A stretch of 64,000 nucleotides of DNA from Posidonia oceanica (lineage: Eukaryota > Streptophyta > Magnoliopsida > Alismatales > Posidoniaceae): contig JAZBRS010000037.1 of NCBI GenBank assembly GCA_037176725.1, positions 11,860,001 through 11,924,000 of the forward strand, in the 5' to 3' direction. Numbering within the stretch: position 1 is the stretch's first letter; the number at the start of each line of letters is the position of its first letter. Shown piece after piece: positions 1 through 12,000 of this stretch. The translations under genes were made by a program, and so were the position numbers. The notes under the pieces are model-generated. The model was not told the DNA's origin. It saw nothing but the letters and a program-made list of their open reading frames with translations, and made no database searches.

Positions 1-1445
1 CACTTCAGTGCATGTATGCATACAATATAAACTAACTACTATGAAAACCAAGACGTCATATGCTATCCTCCTTAATAGAAATTTCGTCCTTGAAATCTAC
101 AATACATTAAATAAATGAGGGTAGTTGGATCTAATATCCTCTTCTCATTCCCATGTGGCTTCTCCTGGTCCAATAAGTGCAATGATCTTGCTTCGTAAGA
201 ATTGTTCTTTTCGATCAAGGATCTGAATTGGCTCTTCTTCTAAAGACGAGTACTCCTGCCCTTTGAGTAATCCATAGTCAATAATGTGTGACTCAATTGT
301 CACATACCACCTGAGTAGTGAAACATGAAAAACATTGTGCACTATGGAAAGTTGCGGAGGTAAAGCAAGTCTATATGTGACTTTTCCAACTCATTCTATG
401 ATCTCAAATTGCCCAATATAACAAGGATTCAATTTGCTTCACTTCTTGAATCTAAACACCCTTAGCCAGTGATACTTTCAAGGACACATTATCTCCAACC
501 TTGAACTTTAAAGGTCTCTTGCTTTGATCAGCATAACTCTTGTATTGACTTTGAGTTGCTTGTAACTTTCTATGAACAAAATTTACCTTATCAGTGTAAG
601 TTTGTACATGCCCAAGAAGTCTACGCTCGCCTACCTCACTCCAACACATGGGCGATCAACAAAGTCTACCATATAATGCTTCATAAGGAGTCATTCTAAT
701 GCTAGAGTGATAACTGTTATTGTAGGCAAATTAAGTTAGGGGTAGATGATCATTTTAACTACCTTTCCAATCAATGGTACATGCCCATTAACATATCGTC
801 TAATGTTTGGATTGTTCTCTCAAATTGCCCATCTGATTGTGGGTCGAATACTGTGCTAAAATTCAGAGTCGATCCAAATGCTTCTTGTATCCTTTCCTAT
901 ATTTAGAAGTGAATTAGGTGTCTCTGTTAGACACAATAGACATAGGTACACAATGTAATCGGACAATCATATAAATATAAAGCCTTGTTAATTCCTTTGC
1001 ACCATAGGTGGACCAAATAGGCAAAAAGTATGCTGGCTTGGTGAGTTGATTAATAATCACCCACATAGATTCACCCTTTTGTGCTTGAGGCAAACCATCA
1101 ACAAAATCTATCGTGATATGTTCCTATTTCCATTCCAAAATATCTAAGGGTCATAATTTTTCACCTTGTTTTTGATGCTCAACTTTCACTAGTTGACAAG
1201 TAAAACATTTAGATACATACTGGACTATGTCCTTTTTCATTTATGTCTATCAAATTTCTCTTTATGTCTTGATACATCTTGTTGATCCATGGATGAATGG
1301 AAAACTTAGATCGGTGCACTTCATCAAGTACTCTTCAACTCAAATTTTCATCTTTTGGTACATACTAACAACTATCATATCTCAATCCATTCTTCACTCC
1401 AAAAGTAAAATAGAGAATATTTTCTTTCTCTTAGCCCCTCTTTAG
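1..1445 (-). mobile_element. Ty3/Gypsy integrase fragment, decayed
   Basis: Reading the minus strand from about 1445 down, degenerate integrase is recognisable. A region near 1080-1200 reads like the integrase core approach (CQLVKVEHQ, then LDILEWKWEHITIDFVDGLP). At 649-452 is the integrase C-terminal stretch with CWSEVGERRLLG and YADQSKRPLKFKVGDNV, and at 342-145 the post-integrase tail with NVFHVSLLRWYV, LDRKEQFLRSK and EATWE. These motifs are typical of plant Gypsy chromovirus/Athila-type pol. Stops and frame changes separate the pieces and no LTR is visible, so this is a dead fragment. A related but different Gypsy lies at 21241-25573 in the same orientation. Confidence 0.85.
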
Positions 1446-2150
1446 ATGTAGAATAAGAAAAGTAGGAATAAGTGGAAAGTAGTATTGGTATTCTAATAGT
1501 ATTACTATTCTGTTTGGAAGTGATTTTCTTTTAAAGGTAAATAAGTGTGTATATGGAAATATTCTGGTTTGGATGAAAAGTAGAATAAGTATCAGAATAA
1601 ATGTTGGAATAAGTGGAAAACATGTAGATTAATAATAATCAACTTGATTATTAATATATATATTTAATTTAAAATATGTATACATCATATTATATATGTA
1701 TTAATTTTTAAATAAAAAATAAACATACCGTATACATACATTTATCAGAATAACTTAGTGGAATAACTTTATTCTACCATTCCCGTGGAGTAGCTATTGA
1801 ATTACTATTCTGATTTTATTCCACTTTTTAACTTCCCAAATGAAATTGTAATTCCAATTCTAACTATATTCCATCATTTATTCCGATGTTAAAGATGGAC
1901 TTAGTTTATTTTTCATCTCTTCTGCAAAAGAATCCAATCTCTTAGTTGTAGTAACTAATTCTTATTAGTCTTGGATGGCTGAATTTTATTAATTTCCATG
2001 CTTTCTTACACTTATTATACTGTAGCATCTCTCGTAAAAAAAATTCCCCATTCATTTATTTACTTTAGTATGGAAAACAATATTAGAACAGAGAGATCAC
2101 ACTTAAAATGCTAAACGCTGATTCATTCAATCCATCTTGAATCTAGAACA
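1446..2150. other. AT-rich spacer, possible MITE remnant
   Basis: No gene is visible. Between about 1446 and 1890 the sequence is AT-rich with repeated GGAATAA and ATTACTATTCT words on opposite strands near the two ends, as in miniature inverted-repeat elements. I could not define matching terminal inverted repeats or a target duplication, so the MITE reading is tentative. 1890-2150 holds nothing I recognise except proximal promoter sequence of FABZ. Confidence 0.4.
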
Positions 2151-2154
2151 GAAA

Positions 2155-2165
2155 TATAAATAAAT
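2155..2165 (+). promoter_or_regulatory. TATA-like box of FABZ
   Basis: TATAAATAAAT lies about 235 bp upstream of the FABZ start codon. This fits a transcription start near 2185-2195 and a 5' UTR of about 200 nt containing the 65-bp duplication. It is the best TATA match in the immediate upstream region; start-site mapping is not possible from sequence alone. Confidence 0.45.
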
Positions 2166-2197
2166 CCTTGGTACATTGGTTCCATCGTCCTTGTCTC

Positions 2198-2327
2198 AAC
2201 GTCTTCTCGTTCCCACCGCCTAGTAGACAACTACTGACCTACACGGCACCACCACTTCACTAAACGTCTTCTCGTTCCCACCGCCTAGTAGACAACTACT
2301 GAACTACACGGCACCACCACTTCACTA
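2198..2327 (+). repeat. 65-bp tandem duplication in FABZ 5' leader
   Basis: Two near-identical 65-bp copies (2198-2262 and 2263-2327) start with AACGTCTTCTCG and run through GTAGACAACTACTGA to CACTTCACTAA. The copies differ by about one base (GACCTAC versus GAACTAC). The duplication ends 62 bp before the ATG, so it probably lies in the 5' UTR. The near identity indicates a recent event. Confidence 0.9.
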
Positions 2328-2389
2328 AACCCCAACTCAACCTCAAATCCCCGAAATCCCATTCCTCCTCCTCCTCCTCCTCCCCCAGA

Positions 2390-3059
2390 ATGGCCATGGC
2401 GCAGTCTCTGCCCCTTCTCGGCCCCTCCGCAAACCGAACCCCGTCTCAATATCCCGTCTTCTACGCCACTGCCCAAAACCTCCCAACCGCCACGTCGCTC
2501 CGGTGTGGATCTCGTTCCACGCGCCTCTCACTCTCGCTGCCGCCCCAGAGGCGGGGCAGGATCGTCTCCCCCTGCGCCCTTTACGCTGCCGAGACCAAGG
2601 AGGAGGCTCCTCCCATCGAGAAGAGTAGGTTCCTAACTTCCTCCGGTTTCTCCCCTTTCTTTTCACCATGCAATTTTGTTCTGCTTGTGGTAGGAATGGA
2701 GTAAAGATGTCTTTTTTTCTTCTTCGTCTTCTCTCTCCTCCAAATGGCAGGATTCCCGGCGTTCCCGACTGTAATGGATATCAATCAGATCCGCGACATT
2801 TTGCCCCACAGGTGTTCTTTCTTTATATTTCCGTATTGTGCGTGTTCTTGGTTTGGTTGGGCTTGTAAGGGTGTTTTTTATTGCAGAAATGATGTTGTTG
2901 TTGGTTTTGTGTAGGTTCCCGTTTCTTCTGGTGGATAGAGTGATTGAGCACCAACCGGGAGTGTCTGCAGTGGCGATTAAGAATGTCACCATTAATGATA
3001 ATTTCTTCCCTGGTCATTTCCCTGAACGACCAATCATGCCTGGTGTTCTCATGGTTGAG
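2390..3059 (+). other. FABZ: FABZ exons 1-3 and introns 1-2
   Basis: Exon 1 (2390-2624) encodes the transit peptide and ends in the first base of Arg79; its donor is AGA/GTAGGT. Intron 1 is 126 bp. Exon 2 (2751-2811, acceptor GGCAG) encodes [19 protein letters not shown] and ends within Arg99. Intron 2 is 103 bp. Exon 3 (2915-3059, acceptor TGTAG) encodes FPFLLVDRV through the catalytic His133 and ends exactly after the Glu147 codon GAG (donor GAG/GTACC). The splice sites were chosen because they restore the conserved FabZ reading at each junction. Confidence 0.88.
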
Positions 3060-6000
3060 GTACCATTATGATTCCACTTGTTTGTGTTCTTTTTTCTCTT
3101 TAAATGTTTTGCTCGCCCTTTCGTTATGTTGATGTATGTTATCGCTAAGAAAATATCAAGAATAGTTTACCATTCTACACCGTCATTTAAAAAAATAATA
3201 TCCCAGAAGTTATCGAGCCCTAGGCGACCCTAGAATTTTTATTAAAATAAAAAAGTAGGGCAAGGAAAATTAAACCAACAACTAGGGCTGTCAATGGGTT
3301 TAACCTATTTGACCCAATCCGTTATTTTAGGGTACGGGTTAGAAAAATCAAATCCGTTAGACTTGTTAACCCATAACCCATTAACCTTAAGTCTTAACGG
3401 GTTGGTCATGGGTTGGACATATGACCTAACCCGTTAGCATATGATTTTCTTTTAGTAATTTTACAAATCTAAAGATAATCAAAACCTATTTTTCTAATAT
3501 TGTTGACTTAGTATTTGGTATGTTTTATGTATATCTTTTCCTTTATAAAAAACATAATTTTTTTGTATTTTGTAGAGATTATGAATTAACTATTATTAGT
3601 TATTTATTTGTGTTTCATTAGTTCTTACACTTTTAATGTTTAGAACATATTTGTTTGGATGATTCATACATATTTGAATATTATACAATACATATTTATG
3701 TACAAGTTGATTTATTACTAGGGTTGTAAACAGGTCAGGTTGGGTCGGGTTGAAGATCAATCCATTACTGAACCCGTTTCTTCTTAATGGGTTATGGGTC
3801 GGGTGATGATTCGTTTTTTCAACTTGACTCGTAAGCTCATCCAACCTGTCCGGAGAAAACGAGTTAGATTGGGTTAATCGGTTAAAATGGGTCAAATGTT
3901 CATTAAAAAATAAAACAAACTACACCTAAAAATTCAACAATTTTATACAATAGAAGAGGTAGAATTCCATTATCTTTACCTAAAAATACTTCATAATACT
4001 TTGCAAGTTTACTCATCTAACAACTTGAAGAATCTACAAGCTTTTAAACAATAATATATTAACATCTCATCAATTAAGATATGAAATATATAAAATTATT
4101 TAATATTAATGGGTTAACGGGTGGAGTGACATGTTTCACCCATGACCTGACCCTTTCCTTTAAGATTTTGGGTTAACGGGTTAGGATCTAATGGTTCAAA
4201 TTCTTAACCCAAATCCTAAATTAATAGGTCGGGTCAAATGGGTTAACGGGTTTGACCCGACCCATTGACAATCCTATTTATTACAAAGATTTGTCATTTT
4301 ATCGTATATTGACCCATTTGACCCATTGACCCACTCATAACCCGTTACCCAAATGGATTGTAAAAACGGGTTATGACCCGACCTGTAACTTGTTATCTCA
4401 AAATGGGTTGGGTCACAGGTTAGCAACGAGGTCTAATATTCCAAGCAAAACAGCATCAAAGATAACAAGTAATCAGCAGTGAACAATTCTGCTAATTACC
4501 ATCAAAAGCACTAAAGAAAGAAACCCTGCAAAATAGAAAAGACCAGACCAGAAGCACAACTCCAGATGACCTGCAAACAAACCAGAGATAGCAGCTGTCC
4601 AAACCAACTAATAACTGATGAAACCTCTCTCTATCAGCAAACAGCCTTATCAGAGAATCTTCTGAATCAAACTGAAAGATCAGAATCTGCAAACTGCTAA
4701 CTTTCAACAGCAAAACTGGATATCTGAAACCTCTGAAATGCTGAACTTTCAACAGCAAAACTGAATCTGCAAACTGCTACTATCAACAGCAAAACTGAAT
4801 ATCTGAAACCACTGAAATGCTGAACCAGAATCACTGAAATACTGAAAGAGTGAAGCTAGCAAAACCTTGGAAGACCAGAAAACAAACCAATACTATCTTG
4901 AACCAGAACCACTATTGAGCCAGAATGTGAACCAACTGCAATCTGAACCAACTAAAAACACTTATCAAATAGCAACAGATGACCTGATATAAGGAAGACC
5001 AGCCGTATCCAGTCTAGTCCAACCTATAATTTCTTTTGGAAGCTCAGATAAACTAAAAAACTCAGCATAAGCTTTTTTTTCAGCTCCCATATTAGCTAAC
5101 TTATTTGCAATACAATTGGCTTCCCTAAACTGTTTACAGCCCACAGATAAAGCAAGCAAATTTGTCATTTCTAACCACCATCTTTTCAAGCTAGGATGAT
5201 TAAGTGACTTCTTTTGAATCATTTCCACTAGAATTGATGAATCACTTTCAATTTCAACATTGGAAATGCCTAAAGAAGAACACAATCTTAAACCATAAAG
5301 GCAGGCACGAAATTCAGAAGTCGTATTGGTACCATATCCATACCATTTATGAAATGCCATGATTAAATTACCTTCCCAATCCCTTACTATACCACCACCT
5401 CCAGAATTACCATGATTCCCTCAGGAGGCCTAATCCACATTCAGCTTATAGCAAGGAAAAGCAGGCTTAGACCATTTCAAAATTCAGATATTTTCAGGAA
5501 AAGTGTCATTGCAAAACAAGCCTATTTTTTGCAAGGTAGTCATCTCTCTATGAGAACAGGTTTTTTAGGCATGATAATAAAGTTTAGATCCGGCATCCAC
5601 ATTTTTAGATTAATAACAAAACCAAATATGTTAAATCTTGAGCGGCCCATTCTGCATTTGTTTCTTTGTTTCCAAATTTCCAAAAGCAAGCAGCATATAA
5701 GTAGTCTTCTGAGAATAACATACCTGGATTCTTTAACGTGTGAAACTAAAATCCAAGGGAGAACTTCATACCAGTCCTGAGGAGCTTGGAATTCAAACAT
5801 ATTGCTCACCCACATACTACCAACTTTAGCCTAATCACTCTCAAAAAACAAATGCTTAACTGATTCAACCTGGGCATTTTTACAACAATTACATTTAGAA
5901 GCTAGCTGAATCCATAATCTTTGGATTTCAGTATCCACATGTATTCTGTTCTGTTAGAATATGGACATCCAAATTGGAACTTGTGGTGGTCAGGGAGGAT

Positions 6001-9000
6001 GAAGGGGAAAGGAAGGGGAGGGAGTAGGAACGGGTTGCTGCCGAATTCCTTTAGGATTATATCGTCGTGTCTGAAGACGGTGTCGAGTAACGCAGGGTTG
6101 GTCGCATCCACTGTAAGATCGGCCGGGGCGTCGGTCGCTGCGTCGATCACCGTTCCGGCGGAGGATGAGAAAGATCAGGTGCTGTGGGCTGGTTTTGACA
6201 AACTAGAGTTTAGTTCATCTGCCTTCAAACATGTATTGCTACTTGGCTATTCCAACGGTTCTCAAGTTCTGGATGTTGAGGATGCCACTGATGTCCGTGA
6301 ATTGGTTTCAAAGCGAGATGGCCCTGTTACATTCTTACAGATGCAGCCTACTCCAACTAAGTCAGAGGGTCTTGAAGGATTCAGATCATCCCATCCTTTG
6401 CAAGGAGCCGTTGTTGGTGGAGATAAATCCAGTGGATCTGGTGCAGTCCAAGGTGGTCGCTTAAGTGCATTAATTAAAGATGGTTGCAATGAGTCCCAGC
6501 AAGGGAATTGCATCCCTACCCCTACAGTTGTCTGTTTTTTCTCTCTCAAGTCTAACAGCCTTGTGCATGTTCTGAGATTTCGATCAGCTGTGTATGTAGT
6601 TCACTACAGTCCTCGAATAGTTGCAGTGGTTCTCGCAGCGTAGATATACTGCTTTGATGCTGTTACACTTGAAAACAAGTTCAGTGTGTTGACGTATCCT
6701 ATGCAAGGAGCCGTTGGCGTTAACGTGGGTTATGGTCCAATGGCTTTGGGTCCAAGGTGGTTGGCTTATGCTTCCAATAATCCATAATTGTCAAACACGG
6801 GCCGCCTTAGCCCTCAAAATCTAACACCTTCTCCAGGTGTTAGTCCATCAACCTCACCTGGTAATGGAAACTTGGTTGCACGATATGCAATGGAGTCCAG
6901 CAAACAGTTAGCTGCTGGAATTATCAACCTGGGTGATATGGGATATAAAACTTTATCCAAATACTGTCAAGACCTGCTACCTGATGGGTCTAATTCTCCC
7001 ATATCATCTAATTCTGGGAGGAAAATTGGTAAACTTGCATCTTCAGCCCATTATAGTGAGTCAGATAATGCAGGAATGGTGGTCATTAAGGATTTTGTCT
7101 CCAAGGATTTCATTTCACAGTTCCGAGCTCATACAAGTCCGATATCTGCCTTATGTTTTGATCCTACTGGTACCCTTTTGGTCACTGCTTCAATTCATGG
7201 GAATAATATAAATGTTTTCCGTATTATGCCGAACTCTATATCGAACAGCTCAAATTCTGCACGTTTTGATTGGACTTCGTCTCATGTACATCTATACAAG
7301 TTATACCGTGGACTATCAACAGCTGTCATACAAGATATTTCTTTTAGTCAGTATAGTTAATGGATATCAATCATTTCATCCAGGGGAACATGTCATATAT
7401 ATGTTTTATCTCCTTTTGGTGGTGATGCTGGCCTCCAAACACAAAGTTTGCAAGATGGTGTGCCAATCGTCGTACCAAGTCTTTCTTTGCCATGGTGGTC
7501 GACTTCATCTTGCCTTGTTGATCATCATTTTTATTCTCCTCCACCACCTATTACTATTTCGGTGGTGAGTAGGATAAAAAATGGGACTTCTGGGTGGTTA
7601 GATACTGTCAGCAGTGTTGCAGCTTCTGCTGCTGGAAAGTTACATGTCCCATCTGGAGCTGTTGCTGCAGTCTTCCACAACTCCATACGTAATACTTTTC
7701 AAAAGGTTGATTCAAAGGCATATCCTCTGGAGCAACTACTTGTGTACTCACCTTCAGCTCATGTTATTCAGTATGATCTTCTCCCCTCTTCACATGGTGA
7801 ATCATGTGAAAACAGTTCAAGAGCTGGTTCTGGTTCTCTTTTGCAAATTCAGGATGAGGAGTTGCGGGTAAATGCTGAACGAGTTCAATGGTGGGATGTT
7901 TGTCGGAGACTGAATTGGCCTGAAAGAGACGAATATGTGAATCCTATAGTATTTAATACATGTGACACTCTGACCTGATTATGGATACATCTGATTGCAA
8001 AGAAAATGGAAGTAAATATCCAGCATCATCAACAAGTAGTGTATGTGGGAAAATTTTGGTGAAAGCACATGAAAGGCCGAATTGGTATCTTTCTAATGAA
8101 GAAGGGGTGGCTATGAGTAGAGGGGTCCATCTATATATAATCACAAATCTTAGTCCTCACTTTTTCAATGTGGGACTATTCCAACATGTTCCAATTTAAC
8201 TTCCTTATAAAAAAAGAAACATTGGTAGGTAGAGCAGAATTCCAAATAGCTTTACCCCAATTTTTTCTTTCCCTATGAGATCTTGTTTCTTTCCAAGCTG
8301 ATTTAACAGAAAATTTACCATTTGAGGTCGCATCCCATCTCAATCTATCTGGTTCAGAAGAACCTTTAATTTCTTGACATAGAATGTCAGAAATTAGATC
8401 TTCAGATAAGTTCAGACTCCTTAAATTATCTTCATCATTACCTGTAAGGATGTTCTTAACTTGAATATCTGGCTGAATAATATTCACCACATTCATGTCT
8501 TTAATAGAACCTTTAACCATCCAAGGATCTTTCCAAAAGTTGTTATTTCCTTCACCAATATCCCATCTGATTAAAGATTGCATTTCAGACCAAGCCTTAT
8601 TAACGTTTCTCCATCTAGCAGGACCTTTAACATTTTCCAAATCACAAGACAGAGGACCATATCTAGCTTGCATAAAATTAGCAAAAAGTGAAGCATTTTG
8701 TGCAACATTCCAAGCAACTTTCATACGAAATGCTTTCATCACCTCATACAATTTCCTGGTACCTAAACCACCTTCCTGAGGATTGCAGACTTGATTCCAA
8801 GAAACCCATATTCTTTTCTTACTATCCACAGAAGAACCCCAAAGAAAGTGATTCATATGTTGTTCCATTCTTTTAATGCAAATTTTAGGCATATCATAGA
8901 CTGCCATAAGATGAAGAGGTAGGCTGGAAAGAACATGATTAATTAAAACAATTCTACCCCCAACAGATAACAACTTAGACTGCCAACCAGCTTTCTTATT

Positions 9001-12000
9001 TTTGAATTTATTTACCACATCTTCAAAATATATCACCTTAGAAATACCTTTAAATATAGGTCACCAAAGATATTTAAAAGGAAGAGCCCCTCTTCTAAAT
9101 CCATTATGGTGCTGAATCAACTGAATTCTATTAGCAGAAGCCTTTTGAGAAACATTGAAGTTGCTCTTGTTGATATTGATTTTCTGACCAGAGCTCTCTT
9201 GGTACTTCTTAAGAAATTCCATAAGATGTGATAGAGAATCAGTACTGCCATTAGTAAAAATCACTGTGTCATCTGCATAAAGAAGATGAGAAACCATAGG
9301 ACATTTCCAATGAACAAAATAGGGTTTGCAAATTTTCTTTTCAACCAAATCTTTCATACCTCTGCCTAACAGTTCTTTAGCAATGATGAACATGGCAGGA
9401 TATAATGGTTCCCCATGTCTGACACCCCTAGAGCCTTTAAAGAATTCAGTAGAGCAACCATTAATAAGCAAAGAAAAGTTGCTTGACATAACACATGCTT
9501 TAATAAAACTGATTCAGTTGCTGTCAAACCCAAATTTAAACATAAGCTTGATTAAAAAATCACATTCTATACTGTCAAAAGTCTTTTCCATGTCCAAATT
9601 AAGAATGACATTACTACCAGCAATTTTAGTATCCAGTCCCTGAGTTAGTTCTTGTGCCAAACTCACATTATCTGAAATCAATCTACCTTCAGTGAATGCA
9701 CCTTGTTCAGGGGAAATCATTTTAGGAAGCAACTTCCCTAATCTAACTGCAAGGATTTTAGAGATGAATTTATAAGCCACACTACATAAACTGATTGGCC
9801 TCAGATCTCTAAAAGTTGCTGGTTTCACTTTTTTTGGAATAAGAGCTGAAAAAGTGGCAGAATAAGCTCTAGGAAGTGTTTTCTTCACAAAAAATTCTTG
9901 AACAGCCTTGATAACATCATCCCCAGCTATACACTCCAGCATTTAGTAAAGAAATTGTTAGAAAAACAATCTGGACCTGGAGAGCTTTCTTCATCAATTG
10001 AAAAAACAGCCATTTTGACTTCTTCACCAGAAGGAACACTGCACAACATTTGAGTATCTTCCATTGTCACCACTTCAGGAATACAATTAAGAAGCTCCTC
10101 GTGAAATGTACATTTTTCTGAGCTGAGAAGACCTTTGTAAAATTCAATGCCTGAATTAGCCAGAGTCTCAATCTTTCCATTAAATACATGATTTTCCAGC
10201 ATTGAATCAATACTGCCAGTCCTAATTGTGAAATTAGCCACTGCATTAAAAAGTTTAGAATTTCTGTCTCTTTCTTTCAGCCATCTAGCTTTATATTTCT
10301 GTCTATTAAAAACTTCCAATCTGGCGTGAGTATCTAAATAACTTTTCCTTTCTTTCTGAATCACTATCATGACCCTTGTCGTGATAGTACACCTAAATCA
10401 CCAATCAATTGACATTATACATTATTAAATTCAATTCTCTTATAAATCAAGTGATTAAGACAAAAGAACAATTAATTAATCTAGTATTACAGTTTACATC
10501 ATCAAAGAATTACTCCACCCAAGATCTTATGTGTGCGGCTACATGATTCCATTTATATACACTAGATGCGGGAATCCGCTGTTAATCTGCACCGAAAAGA
10601 AACAACAACGAAAAGATAAGTGACCATTAAAAGGTCACACAACACACACCCACTAAACACATAATCAAAGGCAAACCATGTGCATAACTCAACTCTTCAA
10701 AAGAATATGAAATCTCTAAACGCGTACTCTCATGCACTTGAAAAAAAGCATCTCAAATGTGGTATCATAATTCGAATATGCTGAAATCAAACCATAAACA
10801 ACAACAACCAATCGATCAAAACTTCTCGTATTGCCCGATGTCAAGTAACTGACATTGGCCCATAAGTAGTTGTCAAAGTACACTACACTATCGCGGTCAA
10901 ACACCCTACGAGGAGCTTCCTTGTCTTAGGTCTTGAAGAACCCTCACTATTGTTGATTCAAAGACATCACCGAAAGCTAAGTACGTGCATATTATGTTCC
11001 GACCAAACATCATAGAGTATGTCTTCTCGGTGTCCTAAGTCTCAATACTCAGAACCACCTAGAGGACTCTAACCTCCTGGTCCTATCGGTATCTAACACT
11101 CGAACTTTAGCATCAGCCTTGTGCTCGACCACTCAGAGGCACCGTTGTATCTCCTAGTCTCGCCAACATAATCCTTCGGTCTATTGGTTTATAATAAAAT
11201 AGTGGAAATCTTTTAAAATTCTTTTTCAAATTTGCTTTGAGGAAAACATTAAAACTTAACGAAGAAAACCAAAACTCATACATACAAAACAAGCTACAAC
11301 CTTCTACTGTGCAGGGCGCAAAATGCATGGGCCATACGTGCAACACCTGGGAATCCTTTCATTCCCCTGTAATAAGCAACATGAGAATGTATAAGAGCAT
11401 AAACATTCATTAAAGCATTTAAGAAATAGGGAAGTTGGAAAAATATCATAAAGATTTGTCCGAACTGGGAAGCATATAATCTAGAAAATTCGTTATAATA
11501 TACCAAATTAAATATTTCAAAATTTTCTTTCTAATGTACCTATTTTTACCGAAATCCGATACCCAGAGTTCAAGTTATGATCAAGTTAAGACAACAAGGT
11601 CGAGTGGAATTCTGAGTTACAGCAAGCAGCCATATTACGAATAATCCATCAAATCAACATGCAATCAAACAGTAAAATTAGGAACCATGCCCTCAAATTC
11701 GAGTACCAATATGAATTCCAACATGTAACTAATTTCAAGAATCAAAACTGTTAGAGGAGAGAAAACAGAATCATGTTATTGTTAATAATTGATTACATAT
11801 ATATAGTGGTTTAGGGTATCTACATAACATAAAGGGATATCCATATAATCATAGACTATTAAACTACATACTAATGATCTTAACACTTTCCTTCAAGTTG
11901 GAGCATATAAATCTATCATGGCTAGTTTGTTACAAAAAGATTGATATTGACCCACAAACACAACCTTAGTGAATGTGTTTGCAAGCTGACTATACGAGGA

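Larger units (their letters stand above)
4440..10368 (-). mobile_element. L1-type LINE, 5'-truncated, interrupted
   Basis: On the minus strand the order is linker (10370-9927), reverse transcriptase (9942-9061), thumb/connection region (9036-8187), zinc-finger-RVT (interrupted at 8187/5952, continuing to about 5540), RNase H (5360-4965) and a 3' tail to about 4440. The endonuclease and ORF1 are absent: the 5' end stops at a Gypsy LTR at about 10369. Stops and frameshifts in every domain show it is inactive. No clear poly(A) (poly-T on +) is left at the 3' end. Confidence 0.9.

Noticed and set aside
2285..2992. Overlapping minus-strand frames opposite FABZ exons
   Set aside because: They are shadow frames in GC-rich transit-peptide sequence and its introns, with no conserved protein.
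5921..6643. 240-codon plus-strand frame as a real gene
   Set aside because: It is the first part of the ATG18-like retrocopy. Homology continues past its stop and further stops and a frameshift follow, so it is a pseudogene. The true family start is the ATG at 6000.
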